This document shows positions 55,495 to 64,000 of a stretch of DNA of 64,000 nucleotides, piece by piece. Position numbers and translations under genes: made by a program. Numbering within the stretch: the first letter of the stretch is position 1; the number at the start of each line of letters is the position of its first letter. Location: contig NC_008570.1 of NCBI RefSeq assembly GCF_000014805.1, positions 1,617,001-1,681,000 on the forward strand, written 5' to 3'. Below the pieces are notes generated by a model, which saw only the letters and a list, made by a program, of their open reading frames with translations, ran no database searches and had not been told where the DNA came from. This DNA is from Aeromonas hydrophila subsp. hydrophila ATCC 7966 (GTDB taxonomy: Bacteria; Pseudomonadota; Gammaproteobacteria; Enterobacterales; Aeromonadaceae).

Positions 55495-58158
55495 ATGAAC
55501 TTGAAACATTCTCTGTTAGCCATTGCCATGTCTACCGTTTTCGTCAGCCAGGTACAGGCAGCCGATGCCGCCAAGCAAGCCGTGGTCGACGCCCTCGCCA
55601 GCAACCTCGTCGTCAAGTACGAAGTCGTCACCAACGACGGTGCCGGTGCCGGCCTCGACTGCCAGGCGCTGGGCTCCGAGTGGGCGAGCTGCGGCGTTGC
55701 CAAGCTGCACCTGACCAATACCGGTGCTGACGTCACCTCCAAAGACTGGAGCATCTATGTCTCCTCCATCCGTCGCATCCAGCGGGTGGACAACGACCAG
55801 TTCACCATCACCCACCTGACCGGCGACCTTTATCGTTTGACGCCGACCGAGAAGTTCCAGGGCTTTGCCAAGGATGCCACGGTCGAAGTGCCGTTGGTGG
55901 TGGAGTACTGGGTACTGTTCGAATCTGACATCATGCCGAACTGGTATGTCGCCAGCGAAGGGGCCGAGCCGAAAGTGCTGGCCAGCATGAGCAACATCGA
56001 CGATGCCACCACCTACGAGAAGCCGATGCCGGCCGACGGCTGGAAGCGCACCAAGGATGACAACAACATCCTGATGAACAGCGAAACCCGTTTCGCCGCC
56101 AACCAGACCAGCAGCTTGCTGCCGGCTGGCAAGGTCGACAACCAGATCCTGCCGACCCCGATGAAGCAGGTGGTCAAGGCCGGCCCGCAGGTCGACTTCT
56201 CCACCATCAAGCTCAATGCCCTGGACCTGCCGAGCGATCGCGCCGAAGCCCTGAAGGCTCAACTGACCAAGCTGGGTGTTACCCTCTCCGACACCGGCTA
56301 CCCAGTGACCATCAAGCTCGGCAGCAAGCTCAAGCAGGCCGAAGGCTACGACATGACCATCGGCCAGAAAGGCACTGTGGTGCAGGGTCACGACATCGAA
56401 GGCGCTTTCTGGGGGGCCCAGTCCCTGATCTCCCTCCTGGGTGTCAACGACAAGCTGGTCAGCCAGATGCACGTCGAGGATGCGCCGCGCTTTGAATACC
56501 GTGGTATGCAGACCGACGTGGCCCGTCACTTCAGAAGCCCTGAGACCCTGAAGAAGCTGGTGGATCAGATGTCCGCCATGAAGCTCAACGTGCTGCACCT
56601 GGGGCTGACCAACGATGAAGGCTGGCGTCTGGAGATCCCGGGTCTGCCGGAGCTGACCGACGTCGGCAGCCAGCGTTGCCACGACGAGTCCGAAACCAAG
56701 TGCCTGATGCCGCAGCTGGGTTCCGGCCCGACCAGCGACAACCAGGGTTCAGGTTTCTACAGCAAGGCCGACTACATCGACCTGGTACGGTATGCCAAGG
56801 CCCGCGGCGTGACCGTGATCCCCGAGATCAACATGCCGGCGCACGCCCGTGCTGCCGTGGTCTCCATGGAAGCGCGTTACAAGCGCCTGATGGCTGAAGG
56901 TAAAGAGACCGAAGCCAACCAGTTCCGTCTGACCGACCCGGCCGATACCTCCAACGTCACTTCGGTGCAGTTCTACGACAAGATGTCCTTCATCAACCCC
57001 TGCCAGCCGGGCGCCGCTACCTTCGTGGCCAAGGTGATGGACGAAGTGGCCCAGATGCACCAGGCCGCCGGCCAGCCGCTGACCGCCTGGCACTACGGTG
57101 GTGATGAGGCGAAGAACATCATGCAGGGCGGTGGTTACCAGGATCCGGCCGTCACCAAGAAAGAAGAGCTGGTCGCCTGGAAGGGCAACGTCGACTCCAG
57201 CAAGCAGGACAAACCGTTCGGCAAGTCTCCGATGTGCCAGAAGATGATCGACGATGGCAAGATCAAGGACGTGGCCGAGCTGCCGGTCTACTTCGCCAAG
57301 GAAGTGAGCGAAATGGTCAAGGGCCACGGCTTCTCCACCCTGCAGGCGTGGGAAGATGGTCTGAAGTACGCCAAGGATGCCAGCGTATTCGCCACCGACA
57401 AGACCCGGGTCAACTTCTGGGAAACCCTCTACTGGGGTGGCTTCAACGAAGCGATGAAGTGGGCGCACAAGGGCTATGACGTGGTGCTCTCCAACCCGGA
57501 TTACCTCTACTTCGACTTCCCGAACGAGGTACACCCGGCCGAGCGCGGCTACTACTGGGCCACCCGCTTCAACGACACCCGCAAGGTGTTCGCCTTCGCC
57601 CCGGAAAACCTGCCGCAGAACGCCGAGACCTCGGTTGACCGCGACGGCAACGCCTTCGTGGCCAAGGGTGACCAGGATCCGGTCAAGTTCAAGGGGATCT
57701 CCGGTCAGCAGTGGAGCGAAACCGTGCGTACCGACGCGCAATACGAGTACATGGTCTACCCGCGTATCTTCTCCATGGCCGAGCGTGCCTGGCACAAGGG
57801 CGGCTTCGAGCTGGACTACGTGAAGAACCGCGAGTTCTCCGGTACCACCAAGTTCGTCAACAAGGCCACCCTGAACAAGGAGTGGAACCAGTTCGCCAAC
57901 GTGCTGGGTCAGCGCGTGCTGCCGAAACTGGACCAGGCCGGGGTGGAATACCGCCTCTCCGTACCGGGTGCCAAGGTAGTGAACGGCGTGCTGGAAGCGA
58001 ACGTGGATCTGCCGGGTCTGCCCATCCAGTACAGCCTGGATGGCAAGAGCTGGAGCGCCTACGACGCTGCCGCCAAGCCGACCGTGGATGGCAAGGTTTA
58101 CCTGCGTACCACCAGCTTCGATGGCAAGCGCACCAGCCGCGTCACCGAGCTGAACTGA
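55495..58158 (+). CDS. Beta-N-acetylhexosaminidase (chitobiase, GH20)
   Basis: 887 residues, similar to Serratia chitobiase (885). A signal peptide (LLAIAMSTVFVSQVQA-AD) is followed by a carbohydrate-binding domain (about 30-200), a GH20b domain (about 220-340), the GH20 barrel (about 345-780) and a C-terminal domain. The catalytic pair D540-E541 lies in HYGGDEAKNIM. It splits chitobiose and longer chitin fragments to GlcNAc for NagE. An ATG at 55480 is possible, but the signal peptide fits 55495. Confidence 0.93.
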   Translation: MNLKHSLLAIAMSTVFVSQVQAADAAKQAVVDALASNLVVKYEVVTNDGAGAGLDCQALGSEWASCGVAKLHLTNTGADVTSKDWSIYVSSIRRIQRVDNDQFTITHLTGDLYRLTPTEKFQGFAKDATVEVPLVVEYWVLFESDIMPNWYVASEGAEPKVLASMSNIDDATTYEKPMPADGWKRTKDDNNILMNSETRFAANQTSSLLPAGKVDNQILPTPMKQVVKAGPQVDFSTIKLNALDLPSDRAEALKAQLTKLGVTLSDTGYPVTIKLGSKLKQAEGYDMTIGQKGTVVQGHDIEGAFWGAQSLISLLGVNDKLVSQMHVEDAPRFEYRGMQTDVARHFRSPETLKKLVDQMSAMKLNVLHLGLTNDEGWRLEIPGLPELTDVGSQRCHDESETKCLMPQLGSGPTSDNQGSGFYSKADYIDLVRYAKARGVTVIPEINMPAHARAAVVSMEARYKRLMAEGKETEANQFRLTDPADTSNVTSVQFYDKMSFINPCQPGAATFVAKVMDEVAQMHQAAGQPLTAWHYGGDEAKNIMQGGGYQDPAVTKKEELVAWKGNVDSSKQDKPFGKSPMCQKMIDDGKIKDVAELPVYFAKEVSEMVKGHGFSTLQAWEDGLKYAKDASVFATDKTRVNFWETLYWGGFNEAMKWAHKGYDVVLSNPDYLYFDFPNEVHPAERGYYWATRFNDTRKVFAFAPENLPQNAETSVDRDGNAFVAKGDQDPVKFKGISGQQWSETVRTDAQYEYMVYPRIFSMAERAWHKGGFELDYVKNREFSGTTKFVNKATLNKEWNQFANVLGQRVLPKLDQAGVEYRLSVPGAKVVNGVLEANVDLPGLPIQYSLDGKSWSAYDAAAKPTVDGKVYLRTTSFDGKRTSRVTELN

Positions 58159-58507
58159 TAGCCTTCAATCCATAACGCAAGGTGGGTCGCAAGACCCGCC
58201 TTTCCCAAGCCCGATAACGCATCGGCCTTGGGAAAGGTTGACTGTGAGTGTGAGCCTTTGTTGTGTGTGTGTATTGTCTGTTTTTGTTTTTTCATCACCT
58301 TGAACCCCGCCTCGCGCGGGGTCTTTTTTTCGTCAGTCAGTCAAACCGGCCACCAGTGCAGGGCGTTTTGCGGCGCCAGTACCCCGAAACGGGCAAATTC
58401 AGGTTGAGACAGGGCGCGTAATGAGGGATCATATCCGGCTTGACGGCGGGGGTATGAGGGTGCCAGCCGGCACAACTTCCGCCAGTGACGCATTTTTGAG
58501 GTGAGCC
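58159..58507. other. Intergenic region upstream of glnS
   Basis: 349 bp with two hairpins: AAGGTGGGTC / GACCCGCCTT (about 58179-58203) and the terminator at 58304. A TG-rich tract (58242-58270) lies between. No clear gene. A weak -35 TTGAGA is at 58404-58409. Confidence 0.45.
58304..58330 (+). terminator. Terminator of the hexosaminidase transcript
   Basis: ACCCCGC / GCGGGGT stem followed by TCTTTTTTT. Confidence 0.8.
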
Positions 58508-60169
58508 ATGAGTCAGGCGAACAGCCCAACTAACTTTATTCGTCAGATCATTGATGAAGATCTGGCCAGCGGTAAGCACAGCAGCGTGCATACCCGTTTT
58601 CCGCCCGAGCCGAACGGTTATCTCCATATCGGTCACGCCAAGTCCATCTGCCTGAACTTCGGCATCGCCCGCGACTACCAGGGCCAGTGCAACCTGCGCT
58701 TTGACGACACCAACCCGGTGAAGGAAGATATCGAGTACGTTGAGTCCATCAAGCAGGACGTGCAGTGGCTCGGCTTCCAGTGGAACGGCGAGATCTGCTA
58801 CTCCTCCGACTATTTCGACAAGCTGCACGGCTATGCCGTTGAGCTCATCGAGAAGGGCCTGGCCTACGTGGACGAGCTCTCTGCCGAGCAGATGCGCGAA
58901 TACCGTGGCACCCTGACCGCGCCGGGCAAGAACAGCCCGTTCCGCGATCGTTCGGTGGCCGAGAACCTGGCCCTGTTCGAGAAGATGAAGAACGGCGAGT
59001 TTGCCGAAGGCGCTGCCTGCCTGCGCGCCAAGATCGACATGGCATCTCCCTTCATGGTGATGCGCGATCCCGTCATCTATCGCATCAAGTTTGCCCACCA
59101 CCACCAGACCGGTGACAAGTGGTGCATCTACCCGATGTATGACTTCACTCACTGCATCTCGGACGCCCTGGAAGGGATCACCCACTCCATCTGTACGCTG
59201 GAGTTCCAGGACAACCGTCGCCTGTACGACTGGGTGCTGGACAACATCACCATCGACTGCCACCCCCGTCAGTACGAGTTCTCCCGGCTGAACCTCGAAT
59301 ACACCGTCATGTCCAAGCGCAAGCTGAACCTGCTGGTGACCGAGAAGCACGTGGACGGTTGGGACGATCCGCGCATGCTGACCGTCTCCGGTCTGCGTCG
59401 TCGTGGCTATACCCCGGCCTCCATCCGCGAGTTCTGCAAGCGCATCGGCGTGACCAAGCAGGACAACATCGTCGAGATGAGCATGCTGGAAGCCTGCATC
59501 CGCGAAGATCTCAACGAGAACGCCCCGCGTGCCATGGCCGTGCTGCACCCGGTCAAGGTGGTCATCGAGAATCTGGCCGCCGACGAAGTGCTGACTGCCC
59601 CGGCCCACCCGAGCAATACCGAGATGGGCACCCGTACGCTTCCCTTCACCCGCGAGATCCTCATCGATGAAGCGGATTTCAAAGAAGAAGCCAACAAGCA
59701 GTTCAAGCGACTGGTGCTGGGCAAGGAAGTGCGCCTGCGCAATGCCTACGTCATCAAGGCCGAGCGGGTCGAGAAGGATGCCGATGGCAAGGTCACCTGC
59801 ATCTACTGCTCTTACGATCCCGAGACCCTGGGCAAGGATCCGGCCGATGGTCGCAAGGTGAAAGGGGTGATCCACTGGGTCAGCGCCACTCACTCCCTGC
59901 CGGCCGAAGTGCGCCTCTACGACCGTCTGTTCAAGGTGCCGAACCCGGGCGCCGAAGAGGACTTCGAAGCGGCCCTGAACCCGGACTCCCTGGTGATCAT
60001 CGAGGGTGCCCGTGTCGAGGCCTCCCTGAAGAACGCCAAGCCGGAGCAGGCTTACCAGTTCGAGCGTGAAGGTTACTTCTGCGCCGACAACAAGCTCTCC
60101 AGCCCGGAGCATCTGGTGTTCAACCGCACCGTGGCCCTGCGCGACGTGTGGGGCAAGGCCGAGGCCTGA
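58508..60169 (+). CDS. glnS: Glutaminyl-tRNA synthetase
   Basis: 553 residues (E. coli 554), class I. The HIGH motif is [16 protein letters not shown], and the KMSKS-like motif is TVMSKRKLN. Two C-terminal beta-barrel anticodon domains follow. GAGGTGAG precedes the ATG. Confidence 0.97.
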   Translation: MSQANSPTNFIRQIIDEDLASGKHSSVHTRFPPEPNGYLHIGHAKSICLNFGIARDYQGQCNLRFDDTNPVKEDIEYVESIKQDVQWLGFQWNGEICYSSDYFDKLHGYAVELIEKGLAYVDELSAEQMREYRGTLTAPGKNSPFRDRSVAENLALFEKMKNGEFAEGAACLRAKIDMASPFMVMRDPVIYRIKFAHHHQTGDKWCIYPMYDFTHCISDALEGITHSICTLEFQDNRRLYDWVLDNITIDCHPRQYEFSRLNLEYTVMSKRKLNLLVTEKHVDGWDDPRMLTVSGLRRRGYTPASIREFCKRIGVTKQDNIVEMSMLEACIREDLNENAPRAMAVLHPVKVVIENLAADEVLTAPAHPSNTEMGTRTLPFTREILIDEADFKEEANKQFKRLVLGKEVRLRNAYVIKAERVEKDADGKVTCIYCSYDPETLGKDPADGRKVKGVIHWVSATHSLPAEVRLYDRLFKVPNPGAEEDFEAALNPDSLVIIEGARVEASLKNAKPEQAYQFEREGYFCADNKLSSPEHLVFNRTVALRDVWGKAEA

Positions 60170-60178
60170 TAACAGAAG

Positions 60179-60205
60179 AGGGCAGGGGAGACCCTGCCTT
60201 TTCTT
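60179..60205 (+). terminator. Terminator of glnS
   Basis: GGCAGGG / CCCTGCC stem followed by TTTTCTT. Confidence 0.8.
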
Positions 60206-60254
60206 GATCACGACCTCGGAGCAAGACCATAAACGGGCTCTAAATGACGGACAC

Positions 60255-60283
60255 AAAAAAGCCAGCGTGATGCTGGCTTTTTT
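60255..60283. terminator. Terminator of fur
   Basis: AAAAAAGCCAGC / GCTGGCTTTTTT, 12-bp stem with a 5-nt loop, bidirectional. Confidence 0.85.
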
Positions 60284-60302
60284 ATTGTCTCTATCTGGCG
60301 GG

Positions 60303-60731
60303 TCAATCTTCGTGCTTGCACTCGCCGGCGGCGCAGTGGCCGTACAGATAGAGGCTGTGATTGGTCAGCCGGATGTTGTGCTGCTGGGCGATATCGCGCT
60401 GGCGCTGTTCGATCACCTCGTCGGAGAACTCGATCACCTTGCCGCAGTCGAGGCAGACCAGGTGGTCGTGGTGTTCCTGGGTGGCCAGTTCGAACACCGA
60501 CTTGCCCCCTTCGAAGTGGTGACGGGTAACAATACCGGCATCATCAAACTGGTTGAGAACGCGATATACGGTAGCGAGACCAATCTCTTCACCCTGGTCG
60601 ATCAGTCGTTTGTACAGATCTTCCGCACTGGTGTGCTGGCAGTCCGGCTGTTGCAGGATTTCCAGGATTTTGACTCGGGGCAAGGTGATCTTGAGCCCGG
60701 CCTTTTTTAACGCTTGGTTGTTGTCTGCCAT
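60303..60731 (-). CDS. fur: Ferric uptake regulator
   Basis: 142 residues (E. coli 148). The winged helix-turn-helix (KITLPRVKILEIL, EEIGLATVYRVLNQF) is followed by the dimerisation part with iron and zinc ligands HHFEGGKSVFEL, EHHDHLVCLDCGKVIEF and a histidine/cysteine tail. In E. coli fur follows fldA; here fldA is less than 1 kb upstream beyond a DUF4442 gene. No strong Fur box was seen in its promoter. Confidence 0.96.
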   Translation of the reverse strand: MADNNQALKKAGLKITLPRVKILEILQQPDCQHTSAEDLYKRLIDQGEEIGLATVYRVLNQFDDAGIVTRHHFEGGKSVFELATQEHHDHLVCLDCGKVIEFSDEVIEQRQRDIAQQHNIRLTNHSLYLYGHCAAGECKHED

Positions 60732-60975
60732 ATTCTATTTATTCGCATTCTCGAAGGTGTGGTTATTCTGATTGACTGCCGCTGGAATGGCAACCACGAA
60801 CTCGCTTGGCCTGTCATTATAGGTCGTAGCTCACCTAAAAATAAACCCAGTAATTCAAAGGCTTTAGCGCAGATGGCGCCATCCGGCGGAATTGGACGGA
60901 TTCTAGTGACGGCTTGCTCGTTTGGTGAATGTTGATAAAATGTAACCTTCTTCACTGTCTGGTCGGATGAGATCC

Positions 60976-61458
60976 ATGGATTGGCTTTTTGACAATGCGG
61001 CCTGGGTGCGCCGCGCCCTCAACGCCTGGCCTCCCTTCTGGGGCGCCGGCATCAAGATAGAGACATTGAGCGATGATTTTCGCTTCTGCCGGGTCACCCT
61101 CAAGTCCCGCTGGTGGAACAAGAACGCCAACCGTACCCAGTTTGGCGGCAGCATGTTTGCGATGACCGATCCCATCTATCCGCTGATGCTGATGGGCTAT
61201 TTCAAGAACCGCTATTACGTCTGGGACAAGGCGGGCAGCATCAACTACATCAAGCCGGGCAAGGGCAAGCTGGTGGCCGAATTCAATCTGACCGACGGCA
61301 AGCTGGCCGCCATCGTGGCGGCGACCGACGGGGGAGACAAGCACTTCCCCGAGTTCGAGGTGACGGTGCAGGATCAGAGCGGCGAGCTGGTGGCCCAGGT
61401 CAAGCGCACCCTCTATGTGCGGGCCAAACCGGAGCACAGGAGTGGCGAGAGAGCATGA
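60976..61458 (+). CDS. DUF4442 hotdog-fold protein
   Basis: 160 residues. A hotdog thioesterase-like text, RFCRVTLKSRWWNKNANRTQFGGSMFAM and YYVWDKAGSINYIKPGKGKL, matches DUF4442 (also the C-terminal half of YiiD). The substrate is unknown. The ATG at 60976 follows GGATGAG at six bases; an ATG at 60967 is also possible. Confidence 0.82.
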   Translation: MDWLFDNAAWVRRALNAWPPFWGAGIKIETLSDDFRFCRVTLKSRWWNKNANRTQFGGSMFAMTDPIYPLMLMGYFKNRYYVWDKAGSINYIKPGKGKLVAEFNLTDGKLAAIVAATDGGDKHFPEFEVTVQDQSGELVAQVKRTLYVRAKPEHRSGERA

Positions 61459-61466
61459 GCCAGAAA

Positions 61467-61496
61467 ACAACAAGGGCCCCGCGGGGCCCTTGTTGT
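61467..61496. terminator. Bidirectional terminator between DUF4442 gene and fldA
   Basis: 14-bp palindromic stem ACAACAAGGGCCCC / GGGGCCCTTGTTGT, between convergent genes. Confidence 0.8.
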
Positions 61497-61518
61497 CAGA
61501 GAGGCTGGCGAGCCTGGA

Positions 61519-62043
61519 TCACTCCAGCTCGGCCAGGCACATCTCTTCGTGCAGCTGCTTGCACCAGCCCTTGACGCGCTCGGCGGTCAGCTCTGGCTGG
61601 CGATCTTCGTCGATGCCCAGACCCACGAAGTGCTTGTCGTCCACCAGTGCCTTGGAGGCTTCGAATTCGTAGCCGGCGGTTGGCCAGTTGCCGATGACGA
61701 TGGCGCCTTTGGCTTCGACGATGTCACGCAGGGTGCCCATGGCGTCGAGGAAGTACTCGGCATAGTCTTCCTGATCGCCGCATCCGAAGATGGCGACCAG
61801 CTTGTTGGTGAAGTCGATCTCTTCCAGCTCGGGGAAGAAGTCGTCCCAGTCGGCCTGGGCTTCGCCATAGTACCAAGTCGGGATACCGAACATCAGCAGA
61901 TCGAAGCTGTCGATGTCGGCCTTGCTGCTCTTGGCAATGTCACGGACTTCAATCAGTTGTTTGCCCAGTTCTTTCTGGATCATCTTGGCGACAGCTTCGG
62001 TATTACCGGTATCGCTGCCGAAAAACAGACCTACACTAGCCAT
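61519..62043 (-). CDS. fldA: Flavodoxin I
   Basis: 174 residues. The FMN phosphate loop is FGSDTGNTEAVAKMI (about 8-22), then GIPTWYYGEAQADWDDFF and GCGDQEDYAEYFLDAMG. A long-chain flavodoxin that carries low-potential electrons, for example to biotin synthase or from the pyruvate oxidoreductase at 17 kb. Confidence 0.96.
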   Translation of the reverse strand: MASVGLFFGSDTGNTEAVAKMIQKELGKQLIEVRDIAKSSKADIDSFDLLMFGIPTWYYGEAQADWDDFFPELEEIDFTNKLVAIFGCGDQEDYAEYFLDAMGTLRDIVEAKGAIVIGNWPTAGYEFEASKALVDDKHFVGLGIDEDRQPELTAERVKGWCKQLHEEMCLAELE

Positions 62044-62082
62044 AGTGTTTAGTTACCCGTATCTGGTGTTAATGCTTAACGG

Positions 62083-62379
62083 TCAGATTGTGATGCCTGC
62101 AGCATGTGCAGACTCAATCTGTTGCTTCAGGATAGATTGGATCAGCTCGGCTCGGCTGACGTTCTGTTGTAACGCAAGTTGGTTCAGGCGTTCCAGCAAC
62201 TCGGCCTCCACCTTTAACTCTACCCGCTTCAAACCGTTCTCCCGATCGCGCTTGAGCTGGTTGCGCTTGTTGATCTTGAGCTGGGTCTCGCGGGGGAGTG
62301 GGTTGGTCTTTGGCCTGCCGGGGCGCTTCTCATTTGCGAACAGATCCAGTGTTGTTCGATCAGTTTGCTGTTTGGCCAT
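62083..62379 (-). CDS. ybfE: LexA-regulated protein YbfE family
   Basis: 98 residues, with RPGRPKTNPLPRETQLKINKRNQLKRD followed by a ribbon-helix-helix-like part (RVELKVEAELLERLNQLALQ). E. coli YbfE sits at the same place between fldA and ybfF. I did not find a clear LexA box in front. Confidence 0.88.
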   Translation of the reverse strand: MAKQQTDRTTLDLFANEKRPGRPKTNPLPRETQLKINKRNQLKRDRENGLKRVELKVEAELLERLNQLALQQNVSRAELIQSILKQQIESAHAAGITI

Positions 62380-62399
62380 ACATCACAGATGAAAATAAG

Positions 62400-62621
62400 T
62401 TAGCCGATGCCTGAGCCTTCCCAGCCCAGTTCGATCAGCCCCTTGGCGACAAAACCTGCACAACCCAGGAAGAGTACCAACCAGACGATGAGTCGGCCGA
62501 AACGGGGCACGTTGCCGCGTTTGAGCACGTCCTGAATGGCCAGGCCAATCAATACGAAAATGGCCACAAAGAATAACTTCAGGCCCAGACTCTCAATCAG
62601 GTCGATATGTTCACTTAGCAT
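62400..62621 (-). CDS. DUF2788 membrane protein
   Basis: 73 residues with two membrane segments (LGLKLFFVAIFVLIGLAI and FGRLIVWLVLFLGCAGFVA). A small family of unknown function. AAGGAG lies 12 bases before the ATG. Same operon as ybfE (20-nt gap) and ybfF. Confidence 0.85.
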   Translation of the reverse strand: MLSEHIDLIESLGLKLFFVAIFVLIGLAIQDVLKRGNVPRFGRLIVWLVLFLGCAGFVAKGLIELGWEGSGIG

Positions 62622-62676
62622 GGATTGCGCACACTCCTTATGACGGGCGCACTATATCACAAAGGATTTGAAACTG

Positions 62677-63465
62677 TTAACCGCCTGTCGACAGGAAATC
62701 CACAACCAGTTTGTTGAACAAAACCGGCTTTTCCGCGTGCAGCCAGTGACCGGTGCCGGCGATGACCCGGGCCTTGGCGGCGGGGAATTGCGCCATCACA
62801 GTGTCGGTATGTTCAGGCTGCATGTAGTCGGAATCCCCCCCCTTGATGAAGAGCGCTGGGCCCTCGAAGCGGCTCTGTGCATCGGGCCAGCCCATGATGT
62901 TGGCGTAGTTGCGCTCAAGGGCCGGGACGTTGAAACGCCAGCCCCAGCCGTGCCCGGTTTTGGCAAACGACTTGAGCAGGAACTGGCGTACGCCGGCGAT
63001 CTCGATGTGCTGCGCCAGGATGGCTTCCGCCTCGCTGCGGCTTTGCGGAACCTGTTCGAGGGTGGCGTTGAGGCCGGCGAACACATTCTGGTGGCGGGCG
63101 TGGGGGTAGGCGACCGGCGCGATATCGGCCACCACCAGCTTGGCAACGCGCGTTGGCGCGAGCTTGGCCAGCTGCATGCCCACCTTGCCCCCCATGGAGT
63201 GACCCACGATGGCTACCTGCTCAAGCCCGAGCCGATCCAGCAGGGCGAGCAGATCGGCGGCCTGGGCCGGGTAGCTCATCTCGTCGGAGTGAAAGGAGGC
63301 GCCGTGGTTGCGCAGATCGACGCTGATGACCCGGTATTGTTCGCTCAGCGGGCGTGCCAGCAGGCCGAGGTTGTCGAGGCTGCCGAACAGCCCGTGGATC
63401 AGCACGACAGGCTGGCCCTGGCCCTGGCCCTGCTCCTTGAAGTTCAATAATGGGTTTTGTTGCAA
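62677..63465 (-). CDS. ybfF: Alpha/beta-hydrolase esterase YbfF
   Basis: About 263 residues. The nucleophile elbow is VGHSMGGKVGMQLA (Ser in GHSMG), with VVLIHGLFGSLDNLG at the N-terminus and the catalytic His near GTGHWLHAEKP. The start is taken as TTG 63463-63465, because AAGGTG lies six bases upstream; a GTG at 63511-63513 gives 278 residues but has no ribosome binding site. It is close to BioH in fold, but the seqA neighbour marks it as YbfF. Confidence 0.85.
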   Translation of the reverse strand: MQQNPLLNFKEQGQGQGQPVVLIHGLFGSLDNLGLLARPLSEQYRVISVDLRNHGASFHSDEMSYPAQAADLLALLDRLGLEQVAIVGHSMGGKVGMQLAKLAPTRVAKLVVADIAPVAYPHARHQNVFAGLNATLEQVPQSRSEAEAILAQHIEIAGVRQFLLKSFAKTGHGWGWRFNVPALERNYANIMGWPDAQSRFEGPALFIKGGDSDYMQPEHTDTVMAQFPAAKARVIAGTGHWLHAEKPVLFNKLVVDFLSTGG

Positions 63466-63738
63466 AATGACACCTTGTCGGTCGTGAGTGCGTTGCTCGT
63501 TGTGATTTAACACACTGGAAAGAAAAGGATTTCACTCATTGCGGAGCAAAAAAGTGTGGTTTATTTTCTAAAAAAGTCTGCCAGATCGGCTATCAGTGCG
63601 ACGGATCACACACTTGGCCCGCTATTATGCCGTATTCTCGATGAGATTCATGCACATCTGTCCGCCCCTTGCTTGGGCTGCCGGGTTTGCCTATGTATAA
63701 TCGCCGCATCCGAATTTCGACGAGTCCAGCGCATCCCT

Positions 63739-64000
63739 ATGAAAACCATCGAGCTTGATGACGATCTCTACTTCTATATCGCCAGCCAGACCCGGCACAT
63801 CGGCGAGAGTGCCTCCGATATCCTGCGCCGCCTGCTGGAACAGCCCGCCAACCAGGCAGCTCCGGTGACCGAACCGGTGACGACGGCCCAGCCGCACACT
63901 GTGGCCGATGCCATGGGGCTGGAGGCGCTGCTCGACTCTGGCGAGCTGCAAAAAGAAGAGAAGTCTATCAACCGCTTCATGCAGGTGCTCAGTACCCTCT
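63739..64000 (+). CDS. seqA: Replication initiation negative modulator SeqA, partial
   Basis: 87 codons before the right edge. The N-terminus [20 protein letters not shown] and [15 protein letters not shown] match the SeqA oligomerisation domain. The [12 protein letters not shown] stretch is the start of the DNA-binding part, which reads hemimethylated GATC. Divergent from ybfF, as in E. coli. Confidence 0.93.

Noticed and set aside
60732..60966. Fur box in the fur promoter
   Set aside because: AT-rich words near 60735-60755 do not match the 19-bp Fur dyad closely enough.
62380..62399. LexA box before ybfE
   Set aside because: CTGT and ACAG words occur near the start but with the wrong spacing.
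62677..63465. BioH (pimeloyl-ACP methyl ester esterase) in place of YbfF
   Set aside because: The fold is shared, but the position between fldA-ybfE and seqA and the DNLG/HSMGGK text match YbfF. It does not supply the missing bioH of the bio operon.

Overview
The window is a stretch of chromosome from a gammaproteobacterium, almost certainly Aeromonas and probably of the A. hydrophila group. Codon use is GC-rich. The house genes match enteric/Vibrio orthologues in length and order (bioA<>bioBFCD, nagC-nagA-nagB<>nagE, cmoA-cmoB-yecE-aspS-yebC, glnS-fur-fldA-ybfE-ybfF-seqA). A haemolysin of the Aeromonas HlyA type and an MCR-3-like phosphoethanolamine transferase fit that genus. I see no tRNA, rRNA, CRISPR array or intact insertion sequence.

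Layout. 1-5.2 kb: partial Dph6-like PP-loop ATPase, dcuB, asnS, a small membrane protein and a haem-c/HAMP sensor without an output domain. 5.2-10.6 kb: biotin regulon, bioA divergent from bioBFCD around a BirA-like operator. 10.6-21 kb: htpX, a chemoreceptor, a MOSC/flavin-reductase/ferredoxin fusion, then a GltD-like iron-sulfur flavoprotein coupled to a large pyruvate:flavodoxin oxidoreductase (nifJ type). 21.0-22.7 kb: an AT-rich islet with a membrane-anchored small protein and a DUF2971 protein, followed by a truncated YeeZ-like gene. 22.7-29.6 kb: ydcH-like gene, periplasmic protein, MATE pump, SulP transporter, nucleotidyltransferase, GNAT protein, cysM and a lipoprotein. 29.6-33.4 kb: a TetR-controlled alcohol/aldehyde dehydrogenase operon with its operator. 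33.6-38.9 kb: small protein, NlpC/P60 lipoprotein, haemolysin hlyA, and oxyR divergent from a 2-Cys peroxiredoxin.

39-42.3 kb: a tight three-gene operon of retropepsin-like lipoprotein, inactive-transglutaminase/7TM protein and ATP-grasp ligase. 42.3-50.4 kb: cmoA-cmoB, yecE, aspS, yebC and an eptA/mcr-3-like gene followed by the 3' remnant of a second, lost copy. 50.4-58.2 kb: GlcNAc/chitobiose use (nagBAC, nagE, GH20 hexosaminidase) with two NagC-like sites flanking a CRP site. 58.2-64 kb: glnS, fur, a DUF4442 protein, fldA, ybfE, a DUF2788 protein, ybfF and the start of seqA.

How the genes connect. NifJ needs flavodoxin, and fldA lies in the same window. The hexosaminidase releases GlcNAc that NagE imports and NagA/NagB turn into fructose-6-P. 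The least understood parts are the AT-rich DUF2971 islet, the retropepsin/transglutaminase/ATP-grasp operon and the orphan haem-c sensor. None of the calls has been checked against a database. Family assignments rest on remembered motifs, lengths and gene order.
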